Source: Pagrus major (lineage: Eukaryota; Chordata; Actinopteri; Spariformes; Sparidae). Taken from it: DNA of 64,000 bases. The notes under the pieces were generated by a model that was not told where the DNA came from, ran no database searches, and saw only the letters and a list, made by a program, of their open reading frames with translations. The stretch is taken from positions 29,079,315 through 29,143,314 of the forward strand of contig NC_133232.1 in the NCBI RefSeq assembly GCF_040436345.1, written 5' to 3'. Both the position numbers and the translations under genes were made by a program. Shown here one piece after another: positions 1-11,500 of the stretch (position 1 is its first letter; each line of letters starts with the position of its first letter).

Positions 1-679
1 TGTTTGTTTTGAGTTTAAATTTGACAGGTGGCCAGTTGTTTAGGTTGGAACGCTGCCTGCATCCGATATTCACTGATCAGATCTGTCTCTTGGGTCCAAC
101 TGGATGAAGGGCCCATTAGTTTTATTATGCATTATCGAAGGGCGTTATTAGCCTCAGCCGCGTGCTCCTACATTCATAATGGACGACGTCTGCTTTGGCT
201 CTACTGTAACTGTAACTGTCGTCCTGGAAACAAGCTGACCGGCAGTGTTACAACGTAGCAAATAAGAGGGAACAAAGAGGGAAATGGACGCTGATGAATT
301 AGAAACGTTAGAAGGAGAATTTCAGGGAACTGACGATAAACTTGACGCTATAGAAAAAATTACTATCCAGGAATGACTGTGTTGGAATAAAAGCACAATT
401 TTGTTCACAATGTAATCGAATGAGGCAAAACATTCAAATTAAACATTTTAACTACAGAAAGATAATTGTTGGCACGATCAATATCTTCTTTGTGTTGAGG
501 AGATAGCTAAGGCACTTTTTTAAATGAACATTTTTAGTGAAAATTTCAAAATGTACAAAACAAGTATGGCAATATTAACATTATATGGGTATAAGAATGT
601 ACAAGTTCATATTAAATAAGACAAATCAGAAAGAAGAATAAACAAACAAACAAATAAATAACATAACTAACCCTTAAAA
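1..679. other. Intergenic, no gene recognised
   Basis: Mostly AT-rich sequence. A 76-codon ORF at 28-258 has no recognisable domain and no splice context that I can read, so I do not call it a gene. Nothing else stands out before the transposon that begins at 686. Confidence 0.5.
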
Positions 680-685
680 GACGAG

Positions 686-1266
686 TACGGAAGCCCTAAA
701 GGGCCATGCATTCATACATTTTATTTCCTCCGTTTTCCCGTGATAACGAGTTATTTCATTTGTTTTCTCGAGATCTCGAGAAAACAAAACGGTAGTGTCG
801 TATACTAAATCATTGCAGGAAACATCATTCAGTGTAGCAATGTCAGAGGAGCAGGAGCATATCGATCACCACGTCACATATCTTTTCAATCAAGGCCTGA
901 CACAGGCTGAAATAGCATTATGCCTTGCTATTACAGATAATATACACATTAGTGTGCGTAATCTAAAAAAACGGTTAGCAAAGCTTCAGCTATATCGGCG
1001 GCGCAATCTAAGTGAGCCTGATGTCGTCGTTAACTACATAGCTGACCAGCTACGAGGTCCCGGGCCTCTCCATAATCTCAGGCCCATCATATCACAGTCA
1101 TTATCTCGAGATCTTGAGAAAATTATCCCGTTATCTCAGGAAAGCAGCAGTTGTTATTTCGAGATGATAACTCGAGATCTCGAGAAAACAAATGAAATGA
1201 ACTCGTCATCACGGGAAAACGGAGGAAATAAAATGTATGAATGCATGGCCCTTTAGGGCTTCCGTA
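686..1266 (+). mobile_element. Long-TIR DNA transposon with integrase-type ORF remnant (IS3EU-like, tentative)
   Basis: Positions 686-780 and 1171-1266 are inverted copies of each other over about 95 bp, differing by about one substitution and one indel. Both begin TACGGAAGCCC and both carry the palindrome CTCGAGATCTCGAG at the inner end. The flanks are GACGAG (680-685) and GCCGAG (1267-1272), a 6-bp target duplication with one mismatch. The near-identity of the arms suggests a recent insertion. As I recall, TAY termini and 6-bp duplications are described for the eukaryotic IS3EU superfamily; that assignment is inference. The interior has room only for a 5' piece of the transposase, so this copy is non-autonomous. 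Confidence 0.8.
840..1256 (+). pseudogene. N-terminal HTH part of an integrase-like transposase
   Basis: An open frame from the ATG at 840 (the frame is open from 795) encodes about 138 residues. The central part has the pattern YLFNQGLTQAEIALCL, then HISVRNLKKRLAKLQLYRRR, then a segment ending GPLHNLR. That order (YF-x-GL-x(2)-EI-L, IS-x-R-LK-x-L, L-x-RR, LH-x-x-R) matches, from memory, the helix-turn-helix N-terminus of fish integrase-core-domain proteins of transposon origin. The DDE catalytic core that should follow is missing, and the frame simply runs into the right terminal repeat. It is a truncated transposase inside the 686-1266 element, not a host gene. Confidence 0.65.
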
Positions 1267-1590
1267 GCCGAGCGTAGCTTTAAAGATTTTAGGTGCAATT
1301 GAAATTCTTGATGATCTAAAGCTCCTGTTCTTGTGTATGAAGCATTTTGACAGACATGTAAGAGTAGCACATACAGAACACATATTAATGAGAATAAAGC
1401 TACACGAGGACATCAAACAAGGAGAATACAAGTAAACATGAGATGAAAATCAAAAAGAGAAAAATAAAGTAAGGAGACAGACAGATGGGTAGACACATAT
1501 AAACCAGTATAGACATCATCAGACAGAAGTTTAAAGGTAAAATGTTTGACTTTAGTCACCAGTGCAGTGAAGCTGAGCCCTCCTCCTGCG

Positions 1591-1617
1591 CTTCCGGTGA
1601 CGTCCCAAACCGGAAGT
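1591..1617. promoter_or_regulatory. FIBP promoter: palindromic ETS sites flanking a CRE-like site
   Basis: CTTCCGGT (1591-1598) and ACCGGAAG (1609-1616) are perfect inverted arms containing ETS/GABP core motifs. TGACGTC (1598-1604) between them is a CRE-like core. The site lies in a GC-richer, TATA-less stretch just upstream of FIBP, typical of a housekeeping promoter. The arrangement is symmetric and could act in both directions. Confidence 0.55.
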
Positions 1618-1619
1618 AG

Positions 1620-2125
1620 CATGTCCGCCTGTTGTTGACACTGCGCACCCACAGCAGCACAGAGAGGAGGCTGCTACTTATTATACGCTCGTGTTTTTAA
1701 GAGCGTCCGCTGTTCACCTGATTGCGTCCTCATGTTAATTTGGTCTTCATTTACCGTTTCGTTGGCTGGTTGTCAGTTTAGTCTCCGCTGACGCTGCTAA
1801 CTTTGCGACGTAGCTAGCAAAGGAGGCTAGCCGCTAATGTGGGGGGGAAGTTAGCTAACTAGCTACTAGGACGCCATGGAAACAACATTTAGGTTAAGCT
1901 AATATAAGTGAACGGTGTACTTCGCACGCGGGGTTTTTATTGAAGCTTCGTACTTGGATCTGTTTGGGACAACGCAGGCAAGACAAGGTATGATGTCACA
2001 CCGGCTGTGTTTGGCACTCTTAAGCTAATCTGACAGCTAATTGTTGATAGCTACTTAAGCTAAACAAGTGTCAAACATTTTTCTGTCCTGACACGTTTGC
2101 TTTTACTCTTTTTGCCTTCGCACAG
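1620..2125 (+). other. FIBP 5' untranslated region and first intron (inferred)
   Basis: A strong donor (ACAAG|GTATGA at 1987/1988) and the acceptor CACAG at 2121-2125 directly before the ATG suggest a noncoding first exon ending at 1987 and a 138-bp intron. The transcription start cannot be fixed from sequence; it is probably between 1620 and 1950. Confidence 0.45.
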
Positions 2126-5100
2126 ATGGCTATGGAGCTGGACGTGTTCGTGGGTAACACCACCATCATGGATGAAGAGGTTTACCAGCTGTGGTTGGAT
2201 GGATACACAGGTATGGATCACACCACAGACAGGCAACATACTCGAGAGTAGGGTTGCTTTTACAAAGTCCTGGTTTGTTGGATCTAGTTTTCAAAATGCA
2301 TCCTGTGAGGTTTACTGGAGTTTGGTTAAAAATACAGTCAGATGCAGTGGTTCCTAATCCACATCCTGCACCTTTATAGTTGCCATTATGAAGTATGATG
2401 GTGTATCAACACACACAACCCTGTGAACCAAGCGTGTCTGATTCATCCAACAGTGAGTGATGCAGTGAAGGTACGAATGGAAGGAGGAGTGATGGAGGAG
2501 TGTGAGGCAAGCGCAGATGTTCTGCTGAGTGACACCATGGACCAGTACAGGACTTTCCAGATGTGTGAGCGTCTGCTGCACAGTCCAGCCAAACTAGCCA
2601 ACCAGCTACTGTTCCAGATCCCTCCTCATCGACAAGCCGTCCTCATAGAGAGGTGCAGTAACGATGCTCTCATTGATTCTCCTCTAATTATCTGATGCGT
2701 CACATCTCATTTATTTAAGGATTAATGTGTATTTCTTTCAAGTAAGAAGTTAGCGTAGCAGACCACAGTGAATACGCTTAAGTTAAGAATCAGAGATTGG
2801 CACAAATACATCAAAAAGTGTCTTGTTACGAATTACAAATACTTGCTTATCAAATATATCAAAATAAAGTACAAAATCTTGGTATGGAAAAATGTATTTA
2901 TTAAAAATTGTAATTTAAAAAGTACAAAAAGATGTTCTATACAAACTAATATTATTACATTTTAGTCATTCAGCAGCCTTAATGTGGGCTGGATTTTGTT
3001 GAGCCAGTTGTTCAGTACAGACAGACAGAGCTCCGTAATTAAAATCAGGTAATTTTCATAAAATTATTTGTATCTAACGCAATGATTTCGCAGGGTGTAT
3101 AGATAAAGTCAGTGGTTTAAACAGTTTTATAATGAAAAAATGTCTAAAATATGTCATATGATGGATTAATAATCATATCAATGATAAGGAAGCAAACTAT
3201 CAGTGCAATTAAACTGCTTAGAATTTGCATTCCTATAAATGAGAATATATTCTTACAAGTGTCCTCTCTTGCCTTTGTATTTCCTGCTTTAGATACTATG
3301 CCTTCGACGATGCGTTTGTCCGTGAAGTCCTGGGAAAGAAACTCTCCAAAGGAACCAAGAAAGACTTGGACGACATCGGTGCCAAGACAAGTGTGACACT
3401 GAAGAGCTGCAGACGACAGGTGAGAACACTGTAGCTCCATGAACATGCAATTTACTGGAAAATTCCTGACACTTGAAACACTTTCAATTACCGTCTTTTA
3501 TCATCTACTATTTTTCTAGCAGTGAGTTCAGATTACATGTTGTGATGAGGCAGCTGAATGTCTCAAAGAAAGCACTTGTGCAGGTTTCTACAGAAGTTGC
3601 AGTTCTTGTGTGTTTTTTAGTAAAACTCCTGCGTCATGTGTTTTAATGTGTTTTAATTTCAGTTCGACAACTTCAAACGTGTTTTCAAAGTTGTGGAAGA
3701 GCTGAAGGGACCCCTGGTGGAGAACATACGTCAGCATTTTCTTCTCTCCGACAAGCTTGCAAGGTAATCAGTAGTGAGAAGAACAGAGAAGAAGCCAACC
3801 TGCCGCAGGTTTATTTTCCAAAGTATAGGTTATTGCTTCAGATCTGTTTTGTTGTTGGTTTTATGATGAATTACGACATGACTTTGTGTTGTTGACAAAA
3901 CAGCTGAAAAGACCAGTCATAAGCATATTCAAACTAACAACAAAAACAAAGTTATATCTCATTGTCTTGTTTTTTTTGTTTGCTCCTGTAATGCCTCCTC
4001 TGCTTGTTTCAGGGATTATGCTGCCATTGTTTTCTTTGCCAACAATCGCTTTGAGACGGGGAAAAGAAAGCTGCAGTATCTCACTTTCCAGGACTTTGCT
4101 TTCTGTGCCGGGCAGCTTATCAACAACTGGACCGTAGGAGCTGTTGGTGAGCAAATTCATTTTTTCTTGTTTCCTTTGGCTGATGCCTGCGATTTTTATC
4201 TGAGATGTAAAGTGGCATGCACAGCATTTTAAATCAGTTATGTAACCAATATATTAATCATCTGGAACTATCTTAATCTGTCTTTAGTTTGAGGCTTACA
4301 GAGCGATAAAACATTTTTGTAATAAATTTCTAGGATATAAAAAAAACATTGAAACAGTGAGACAAAATATAAACAGGACCTAAAATAAATGTCTTACATA
4401 AGAACAAGAGGTATGCTGTCTGTGCAGGTTATTATTAGAGTGGTGCCTCCTTCAGTGAGACCCACTGACCACCAGAGGTCCTTCAGGTTTTGCAGATCAT
4501 CATTAGGACAAAGATGAATTTTTGAATTTCTATGTTGCCAAATCGATTATCAATTATGAGTGAAAAATGTTAATTGGGTCAAGTAAAGTTTGAGTAATGC
4601 CATAATAGTTGTAAGAAGATGAGTAATAAGTGATGACAGTAGTGAGAAAAACACGTCATTTGAACTGATTTGTGACTGATGTGTTTTCTTTGTAGATAAC
4701 ATGGTGGAAGACATGGACGTGGATCTTGATAAGGAGTTTTTACAAGAGCTGAAAGAACTGAAGATTTTAATCACCGACAAAGATCTGCTGGATCAACACA
4801 AAAGGTAACAGAAGCACACGGAAACCTACACATTTTCTGCTGATTACTGAAAACACACCGGCTTTAATTATCATTTTATCTTCTATCTTTTATTTGCAAT
4901 TTCTCTTTTCGCTCGCTTCACTCTGTCCAGTCTGGTCTGCACAGCTCTCAGAGGAAAGACTAAAGCTTTTAATGAGATGGAGGCTAATTTCAAGGTGAGA
5001 AACCTCACACCCTCGTGATATCATAAATGTAGTCGGTCAGTCACTTGCAGAATGAAATGAAATAAGAGTTTTTGAAGGAATTTCCTTTTCCTCCAGAATC

Positions 5101-5967
5101 TCTCCAGAGGCCTTGTCAACATCGCCGCCAAGTTAACCAACACAAAAGATGTCAGAGATTTCTTCATTGATCTTGTGGAGAAGGTGTGTACTTGCACTTT
5201 TACGGATCATTCGGCCAGTTTTTCTGAGGCCGGTTCCTCTGAGACTGTGATGTAACGTCTCCTCCCCTCCTTCTTCTCCCCCAGTTTATTGAGCCGTGTC
5301 GTTCGGACCGATGGACTGCAGCGGACATGAAACTCTACCTCACTCACTACACCAACTCGGCTCACATACTCGACACATTCAAGTGAGTTAATGTGCTTTT
5401 ATTCTGGACAGCTTATCAGGCAGAGACTGGCACCGACCCTGCCTTGGTTATCACATCCAAAGGGGGGTGCCCCATGCTAAAAATAAAGTTATGGGAAAAA
5501 TAAACAATAGCTGAATACTGATACACACTTTGGCAGTTATTGAACGCTGCTCCAGCATGAAGTTGTATGTTTAAACGTCCCTGTTCTGCCAGTGGGTGTC
5601 ACCCTATCTCGCCCCTGATTTCTTAAACTGTAGTTACCTTGTTTCTCATGCAAACACTCAGGAATGTAGTTAAGGGTTTACACAGCCCTGCACCACTACA
5701 TGCTTAACAAAGAGATATTCATAAAAAGAAACATAGACCCCCCCTCACCACTACTACACCGAGTGGACAACGATTGCCTCATTTACTCTCTTCACCCAGA
5801 TTTCACAACAACAGTTTGTCATGAGACTCACAGCACCTCTTTGCTCCGTTCACTCACAGTTTTCTCTCTTTCTGTCTTTTTGTTTTCTGCCCTGCAGACA
5901 CCAAGCTGTGTGGGACAGATACATGGGCGTCATCAAAAGCTGTATCTTCAAAATGTATCACGACTGA
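2126..5967 (+). CDS. fibp: Fibroblast growth factor 1 intracellular-binding protein
   Basis: Coding exons: 2126-2210, 2454-2652, 3293-3419, 3663-3763, 4013-4146, 4696-4804, 4931-4994, 5097-5183, 5285-5382, 5898-5967. All introns are GT-AG and phases agree. The lengths sum to 1074 nt, giving 357 aa, the length I recall for the shorter human isoform. The product starts [20 protein letters not shown] and ends CIFKMYHD. Diagnostic stretches are [48 protein letters not shown] and [18 protein letters not shown] is a largely helical intracellular protein that binds acidic FGF (FGF1) and is implicated in its mitogenic signalling. I see no signal peptide, transmembrane segment or catalytic motif. The ATG at 2126 follows the splice acceptor directly; a second ATG two codons later could also be used. 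EFEMP2 lies downstream on the same strand. No breaks are seen. Confidence 0.95.
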
Positions 5968-6118
5968 AGCGTATTTCTTCCCCTGCTTATTTTTTTTCCC
6001 TCCGCTGAAGCTGTTATCTCAGCCCCTTCAGCTCGTGCTTTCTCTGTTTTCGATTCATCAGCGGTGATAATTTCTTCGCCTCCCTGTTTGAATCTAGTGT
6101 CTGTAAATTTGATTTGTA

Positions 6119-6124
6119 AATAAA
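6119..6124 (+). terminator. FIBP polyadenylation signal AATAAA
   Basis: Canonical AATAAA 152 nt after the FIBP stop codon, followed by a T/GT-rich stretch (TCATTCTGTTGTGTCTT) suitable as a downstream element. It implies a 3' UTR of about 170 nt. Confidence 0.8.
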
Positions 6125-6758
6125 ATTAACACATTTACATCAAAATGTCATTCTGTTGTGTCTTATCGTTTTATCTGCTATGTTAAATGGAAGAGTTGTT
6201 GTCATTGACTCGCTCCCAGGACGATATTTAGTGATCTAGTGCATGCTGGATGGAGATTTATTATAGTATAGTCTGTCAGTGTTTTAGATTTTAAACATCA
6301 GATTACGTGTGTGATGAAGTGAGACCTCTGCCAGAGTGTGGGGTGTCTGTGTGTGGTCATGGGAATAAAGGACCAACCGGCGGGGGGGCACAGTTGGTCC
6401 AGCCAGGGGGTTGTCTGTGTGACTTTTAACAACATCCCCCGTAATGACAGCTGCCACGTCTGCCACCACCCAGAAAGACAGGACAGATAAACAATCTGAG
6501 GTTAAGAAAAGGTTTTTAAAGCCAAACTGTGGAGATTTACTCGCACCCATGATTTTAAAAATAGCCCGATTGCGCTCCCTAAAAATATAAACATTAGTGT
6601 GTCTATTAAAGAATATTCAGTTGTAAGTGTTAATGCAGGCAATGGTTTTGTAATGGGTGTTGTATCTCTTAAAGTATCTTGAAATGAAGCCTGCAATTAC
6701 AGTAATGTGGCTGCTGCTCATTTAATTTTGAGGAGGCTTTTATTTTGTGGGAAGCCTG

Positions 6759-7433
6759 CAGAGGTGGCAAAAGCACATTCTTTACTCGAGTAGATGTACA
6801 GATACTTGTGTCAAAAAAGACTCTGGTGAAAGTAGAAGTACTGATTCAACTTCTTTACTCAAGTAAAAGGGAGAAAGTACAGGCTTTGAAATGTACTCAA
6901 AGTATAAAAGTAAAACGTTTCCCTCTGAAGGACATTTCCACCGGCCATTCCTGTGCAAAGCTAACTGAACCTCACATCATTTTAATATAAATCAAAGACT
7001 ATTAAACTCAAAGGTAGAATCAGTGGGATTTGTCCGAGCTAACGCAGCAGAAAAATAGTTGATTGTTGAGTCTCAGTCTTAGGACGTCAAATAGCCTCAT
7101 TTTGGGTTGATGAAGCAACAAAAAATAGAGAAACTAAGAAAATCCAGGCAGAGGGCTGCAGATACACTATCACACCTTTTCTCCCTATTTCAGTCTCCCT
7201 CTCTGTCTGTCTGTACAGCGGTTCATCTTGCTGTGTCTGCCATGTGTGATATGCTCTGATAGGTTGTAATAAAAATAATTCTCCTCAAATGCATTAAAAC
7301 TAAAGTAACGAGCCTGTTTGGAAAATGTAAGAAAGCACAGATATTTGTTTCTGTATCTCGTGAGTAAAAAGTTGTCAGTACTCAAGTAAAGTACAGTTAC
7401 AGAGTACTTGTACTTCGTTCCTTCCCACCTCTG
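6759..7433. mobile_element. Complete non-autonomous hAT element with 8-bp TSD
   Basis: The ends are CAGAGGTGGCAA and, in reverse complement, CAGAGGTGGGAA. Subterminal sequence at both ends is rich in TACTCAAGTA-type motifs. The flanks GAAGCCTG (6751-6758) and GAAGCCTG (7434-7441) are a perfect 8-bp duplication, the hAT signature. At 675 bp with no long transposase frame it is a MITE that needs a partner in trans. It lies between FIBP and EFEMP2. Confidence 0.9.
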
Positions 7434-7441
7434 GAAGCCTG

Positions 7442-8340
7442 ACCTTTTAAGTTGAGTCACACTTAAACTTAATGAAGACCAATGTAGGTTAAGCAACATC
7501 TCAACCGGTCTGCAACACAAAAAAAGACAAAAGAAAAAAATTGTGCCGGAAATGATTCCACAGGCAGTAATGGATTAGTCACGCGCAAAACAGAAAGCAA
7601 CAGAGCTGAATAATGATAGTAGTTCATTTTCTGTGTTTTATCCCAGAAAAGCGCCACTGCTTTATTCTGCCGAATGAGATGACACATTTTCCGAATCCGT
7701 CTCCACACACTCGCTCTCTCGCTCTCTCTGTCTTCCACTCTCTAATTTTTGTCCACATTCCATTAACTTCTCTCTCCCGTCTATAAATATCCTGCATGTC
7801 AGATTGGACGAGAGCGAAGGCTTTAGTCGCTTTATGGAAAGAGGAAAAAAAAAAAGAAGGGAAAAGATGGGGGAGGTAAGTATAGATAGATGGGGGGTAA
7901 ATGGGGTGGGGGGGGGGAGAAAAGGGGAGGGAGGAAAAAAGGGTGGGAGAGCTTGGGGCTTTTGCAAGGGGTTTAGTTTAAATGAAACCAGGTGTGTTGT
8001 GGGACCAGTAAGAGGGGGCATTTTGTAAGGAGATGGGGGGGCAAGTGTGTGAATCTGTGAGTTGTTGTTCAGCCGCCTGCGATTTGGACGGATTTGGAAT
8101 TTTGGTATTTGGGCCGCAGACCAGGAATTTGCATCCTGGGGGGTCAGCGAGGGGGTTTGGAGAGTGGAGGGTGGCAGTGCAGGGGGCCAGAGGGGAGGGG
8201 AGATAGGGATGGGGAGGAGGGGGGAGGTAAGAATGGGCTGTCCCTCTCTTCTCTCTCGCTCTCCCTCTCTCTCTCTCTCTCTCTTCTTCGCCTCTTGCTC
8301 TTACCCTCCCTCCCTCCCTCCCTCCTTCCCTCCCTCTGCA
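7442..8340. other. Intergenic FIBP-EFEMP2; low-complexity purine/pyrimidine tracts
   Basis: No coding exon is recognised. The stretch holds G/A-rich runs (7840-7940, 8160-8230), a CT-rich tract (8240-8285) and CCCT repeats (about 8300-8336). The polypyrimidine tract lies just upstream of the probable EFEMP2 first exon and may belong to its promoter. Confidence 0.5.
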
Positions 8341-8520
8341 TGTGTTCAGCTGCTCCAGCTGTCGGTCTCCCCACTCACTCTCTCAGGGTCACACAGGCAG
8401 GAGTTGAAGGGACCACTTCTGTACGCCAGCTCAGCCGGGACGACCGCAGCCAGCAGGAGGACACACTGGTCAGAGGGACACCGACAACACAGGAGGAGAC
8501 CCACCCGGAAATATTCAGCC
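8341..8520 (+). other. Probable noncoding first exon of EFEMP2
   Basis: A GC-richer stretch ends at an excellent donor (CAGCC|GTGAGT, 8520/8521). No open frame links it to the fibulin reading frame, and a noncoding exon 1 is usual for this gene. The 5' boundary is a guess. Confidence 0.45.
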
Positions 8521-11500
8521 GTGAGTTTACTTTAACGTCTCGTATCCACGTTAGGAGTGTCAGACAGAGAACTGCTGGATGCCTTCTCATGTTTACTAGA
8601 CTTTTCAAGAGAAGTAGCGGAGGTGAGATGTGCCTCTTGGCCACTTTTCTGGTACAGGCCATACACGTCACAGTTGCACCACTGCTGTGCTGTGCTGTGC
8701 TCTGCTCTGCTCTCTCAGCCACACTTGGCTCCTTGCGAGAGCCAAGATAACGTGGCCCATAGTCTGTGTAGTTTGCTTCTTGGCTCTGCGTTTCAGACTG
8801 TAATAGGGGGGTAGACAGGAAGAGAGAGGCAGTGAGTCACAGGGCATGTTTTATTGTACAGTATGTTGCAAAAGTCTTTCCACCTCATCCCTCTTGTACA
8901 ACTTTTAAAGTCCGTGTCACAATCTCTACAGCAAGAAAACTACAGCAAGACAATGTGGGTGAAGTGAGAGAAACAGGTGCCAGCTACAGGATCACATACA
9001 CAGAAAACACCAGAGAGTGTAGGTTGCTGCCTTAGTTCCTATTTGACAGTGTGTTTTATCACTGTTTACACTCCTAATAGCTAACATGTGACATCTCCAG
9101 CGTCACTGTAATGACTCAGGTGGGATTACAAAACCAACAGGAAGGAGCGCTGTTCCCCTGAGAGCAGCTCATCATCTTGTGCCACATTGTGTGCACACAC
9201 TAATACATCACAGCCCTCAAAAAGCCTTCGCACATGCAGACGGCTCAGGAGGGACTCGGTACAGTTACGTTGTGTGAATTTCTCCCGTCACCGAGTAGTT
9301 AGGAGCGAGGCCCCGTGTGAGACGGTGACCCTTCTGGTTGTGGACGTTCAGGTTCACGGCCACTGCGGGTAACAGAGCGCAGCTGGAGAGCGCCGGGCCA
9401 CCATGTTCTCAGGCTGCTCCACGGCCACGCACAGCCGAGCAGAACAACGCCAAGCTCGCTGTGTATACACCTCAACCCATGACCGTCCTGCAGCGCGTGT
9501 GTGTGTGTGGTCCAACTGTGTGTTTTTCCTGGTCCACATGTGGTCACTTTTATGAGCAGGCTGACATCTTGTTTGTTAAATTGTGCTGACTGTGTGAATT
9601 TAAAAATGGGTCAGCCTGCTGTTACCGAGGCCAACTAGAGCCCCAAATGGTCATTATATCAGGTTATAGTTTTTTTATTATGACAGGTATTGTTTACACA
9701 ACCAGGGCTGTAGTTAATGATTATTTTCATTGATAGTCCCGGTAAGAGTCTCTCAATCAGAACAAACAAAAGACATAAATATTGGGGGATCATGGGAGTT
9801 CAGTGATGTCCGCCGACTTCCTTCGTCGCTCTCTGACTGCCGACCGAACGAAACACACCGTTACCTCGAGTAAAATGATGGATTTCTCTGGTGTCAATCA
9901 ATATCAGTATCGCCACGTTGTCTGATATGAAAACTTTTCTATTAAAAAAGATTATAATGCAGAAAAAGATGCTGAGGGTAGTTTATAACTATGTAAGTCT
10001 GAGTGAGTTTACTGATAAAGTAAACTCACAGTACATTTACTCAAGCGCTGTACTTAAGTACAACTTTTAGGTACTTGTACTTTGTTTTTTTCAGCAAACA
10101 ATTCTTGACAATCAGAAAAATGCTGAATATCAGATAACAGACTCCACACAGACTCAGTGCTGTGATACTTAATACTGACTTGAAAGGGGTGAATACTTAT
10201 GCAATCACTTATTTAACATTATATATTTTTAATTAATTGACATTACTTTGTAGAAATCTGTTTTCACTTCGTCGTCAGAGAGGTTTTTTTTGTAAATGTT
10301 TTGTTTTGTATATTTTTTATTTTCTTAAAGTAAAATCTGTTTCATTTGCTTTCATGTACGACAAGAAAAAGCAGCGAATCCTCAGATTTGCGAAGCTGGA
10401 ATCAACAAACATTGAGCCAGATTGATTGAAAAATGACATAAATGATCAATCATGGTGATGTGGTTTTACAGTCGACATGTGTGTCAGAACCCAGACAATT
10501 AGTTCTTGGACCGGGCCACGTTCTCTGACATCTTCCTACACAGTGAGGAGCGATGAGGGGTTAGTGGGAGCAGTGGCTGGAGGTTTGGCACCAGCTATCC
10601 TCTTATGTGAATCCATGGGGGGTTTCCCAGAACCCGATACTCTGGGAACCACTGCCACGGCAGGGCATCCCAGCTGGGAACTGGCTCCCACATCCTTGCC
10701 ACGGGCATTCCAGAGGTCCACCGCCACTTGATCTCCAGCGGCAGTGGGACAACACCCATGCATCCCAACTGCCCACACTCAGTAGCCAGTGAGTGACTGG
10801 ACCCCGGAGTGATGGTCAGTTTGTTTTTGGGTGGTTTGGGTCACATTCTTGCTGGTTGTAAGTCCCCGCTGGGCCAATTCAGAGAGGTCACGTACTGCGG
10901 CCGTCTGATTGCACCGTGGTATGTGTTACCGTCTGGGCTCACAGGGTTGAAGGCATGTTTTGCTGCTTTTCACCACGCAAAAGGTCACAAATGGTCTGTG
11001 ATGTCATCCATCGAGTATTTGAGGGTGTCCACGTCACCTTTGCGGCCTTCTGTTTGTCTGAAATCTACCAACGAGCACTGCCTGGCAATGTGGCCTCAGG
11101 AGTTTACATCAGAGTGTGCGTGTGTGTGTCTGTGCACGTACACAGGCAGTGATTATAACTTTCCTGTCATGTACTTTAACTGGAGCTCACGGACTTTTGC
11201 AACAACACTTGCTTCAATTTTTTTTTTTTTTTCTTAATTCCTTGAATCGGCCGGCCTTTTCCGAGCGCTCAGTCTGCGGGAGCTGGAATAGGTGATTTGT
11301 TTATGTTTAGAGTCAGCTTAAACACTTATAGCCTCTCTCCAGGAACATAAACTGAAGAATGATTGTTTCTCTGCTGGGAGAAAAGCCCAGTCCATCAGAG
11401 GACTCCGCAAACATAATTCACTGTAAATCTACCTCACAAATACACTACAGTGTGCAGAACATGGTGGAAAGAGAGCAGCGGGGGACGAAGTACTCAGATC

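Noticed and set aside
6130-8340. A CTSW gene between FIBP and EFEMP2 as in human
   Set aside because: No cysteine-protease motif is seen on either strand; the interval is a hAT element plus low-complexity DNA.
8144-8374. ORFs rich in Arg/Glu/Ser over the CT/GA tracts
   Set aside because: Low-complexity translation of pyrimidine/purine runs.
8628-8749. Hydrophobic frame MCLLATFLVQAIHV as an EFEMP2 signal exon
   Set aside because: It runs to a stop with no donor in the right phase; it lies in the intron after the better-supported noncoding exon 1.
10812-10858. Signal-peptide-like MVSLFLGGLGHILAG followed by a GTAAGT donor as EFEMP2 exon
   Set aside because: The donor leaves phase 1, whereas the next exon would need two bases (phase 2); joining breaks the fibulin frame.
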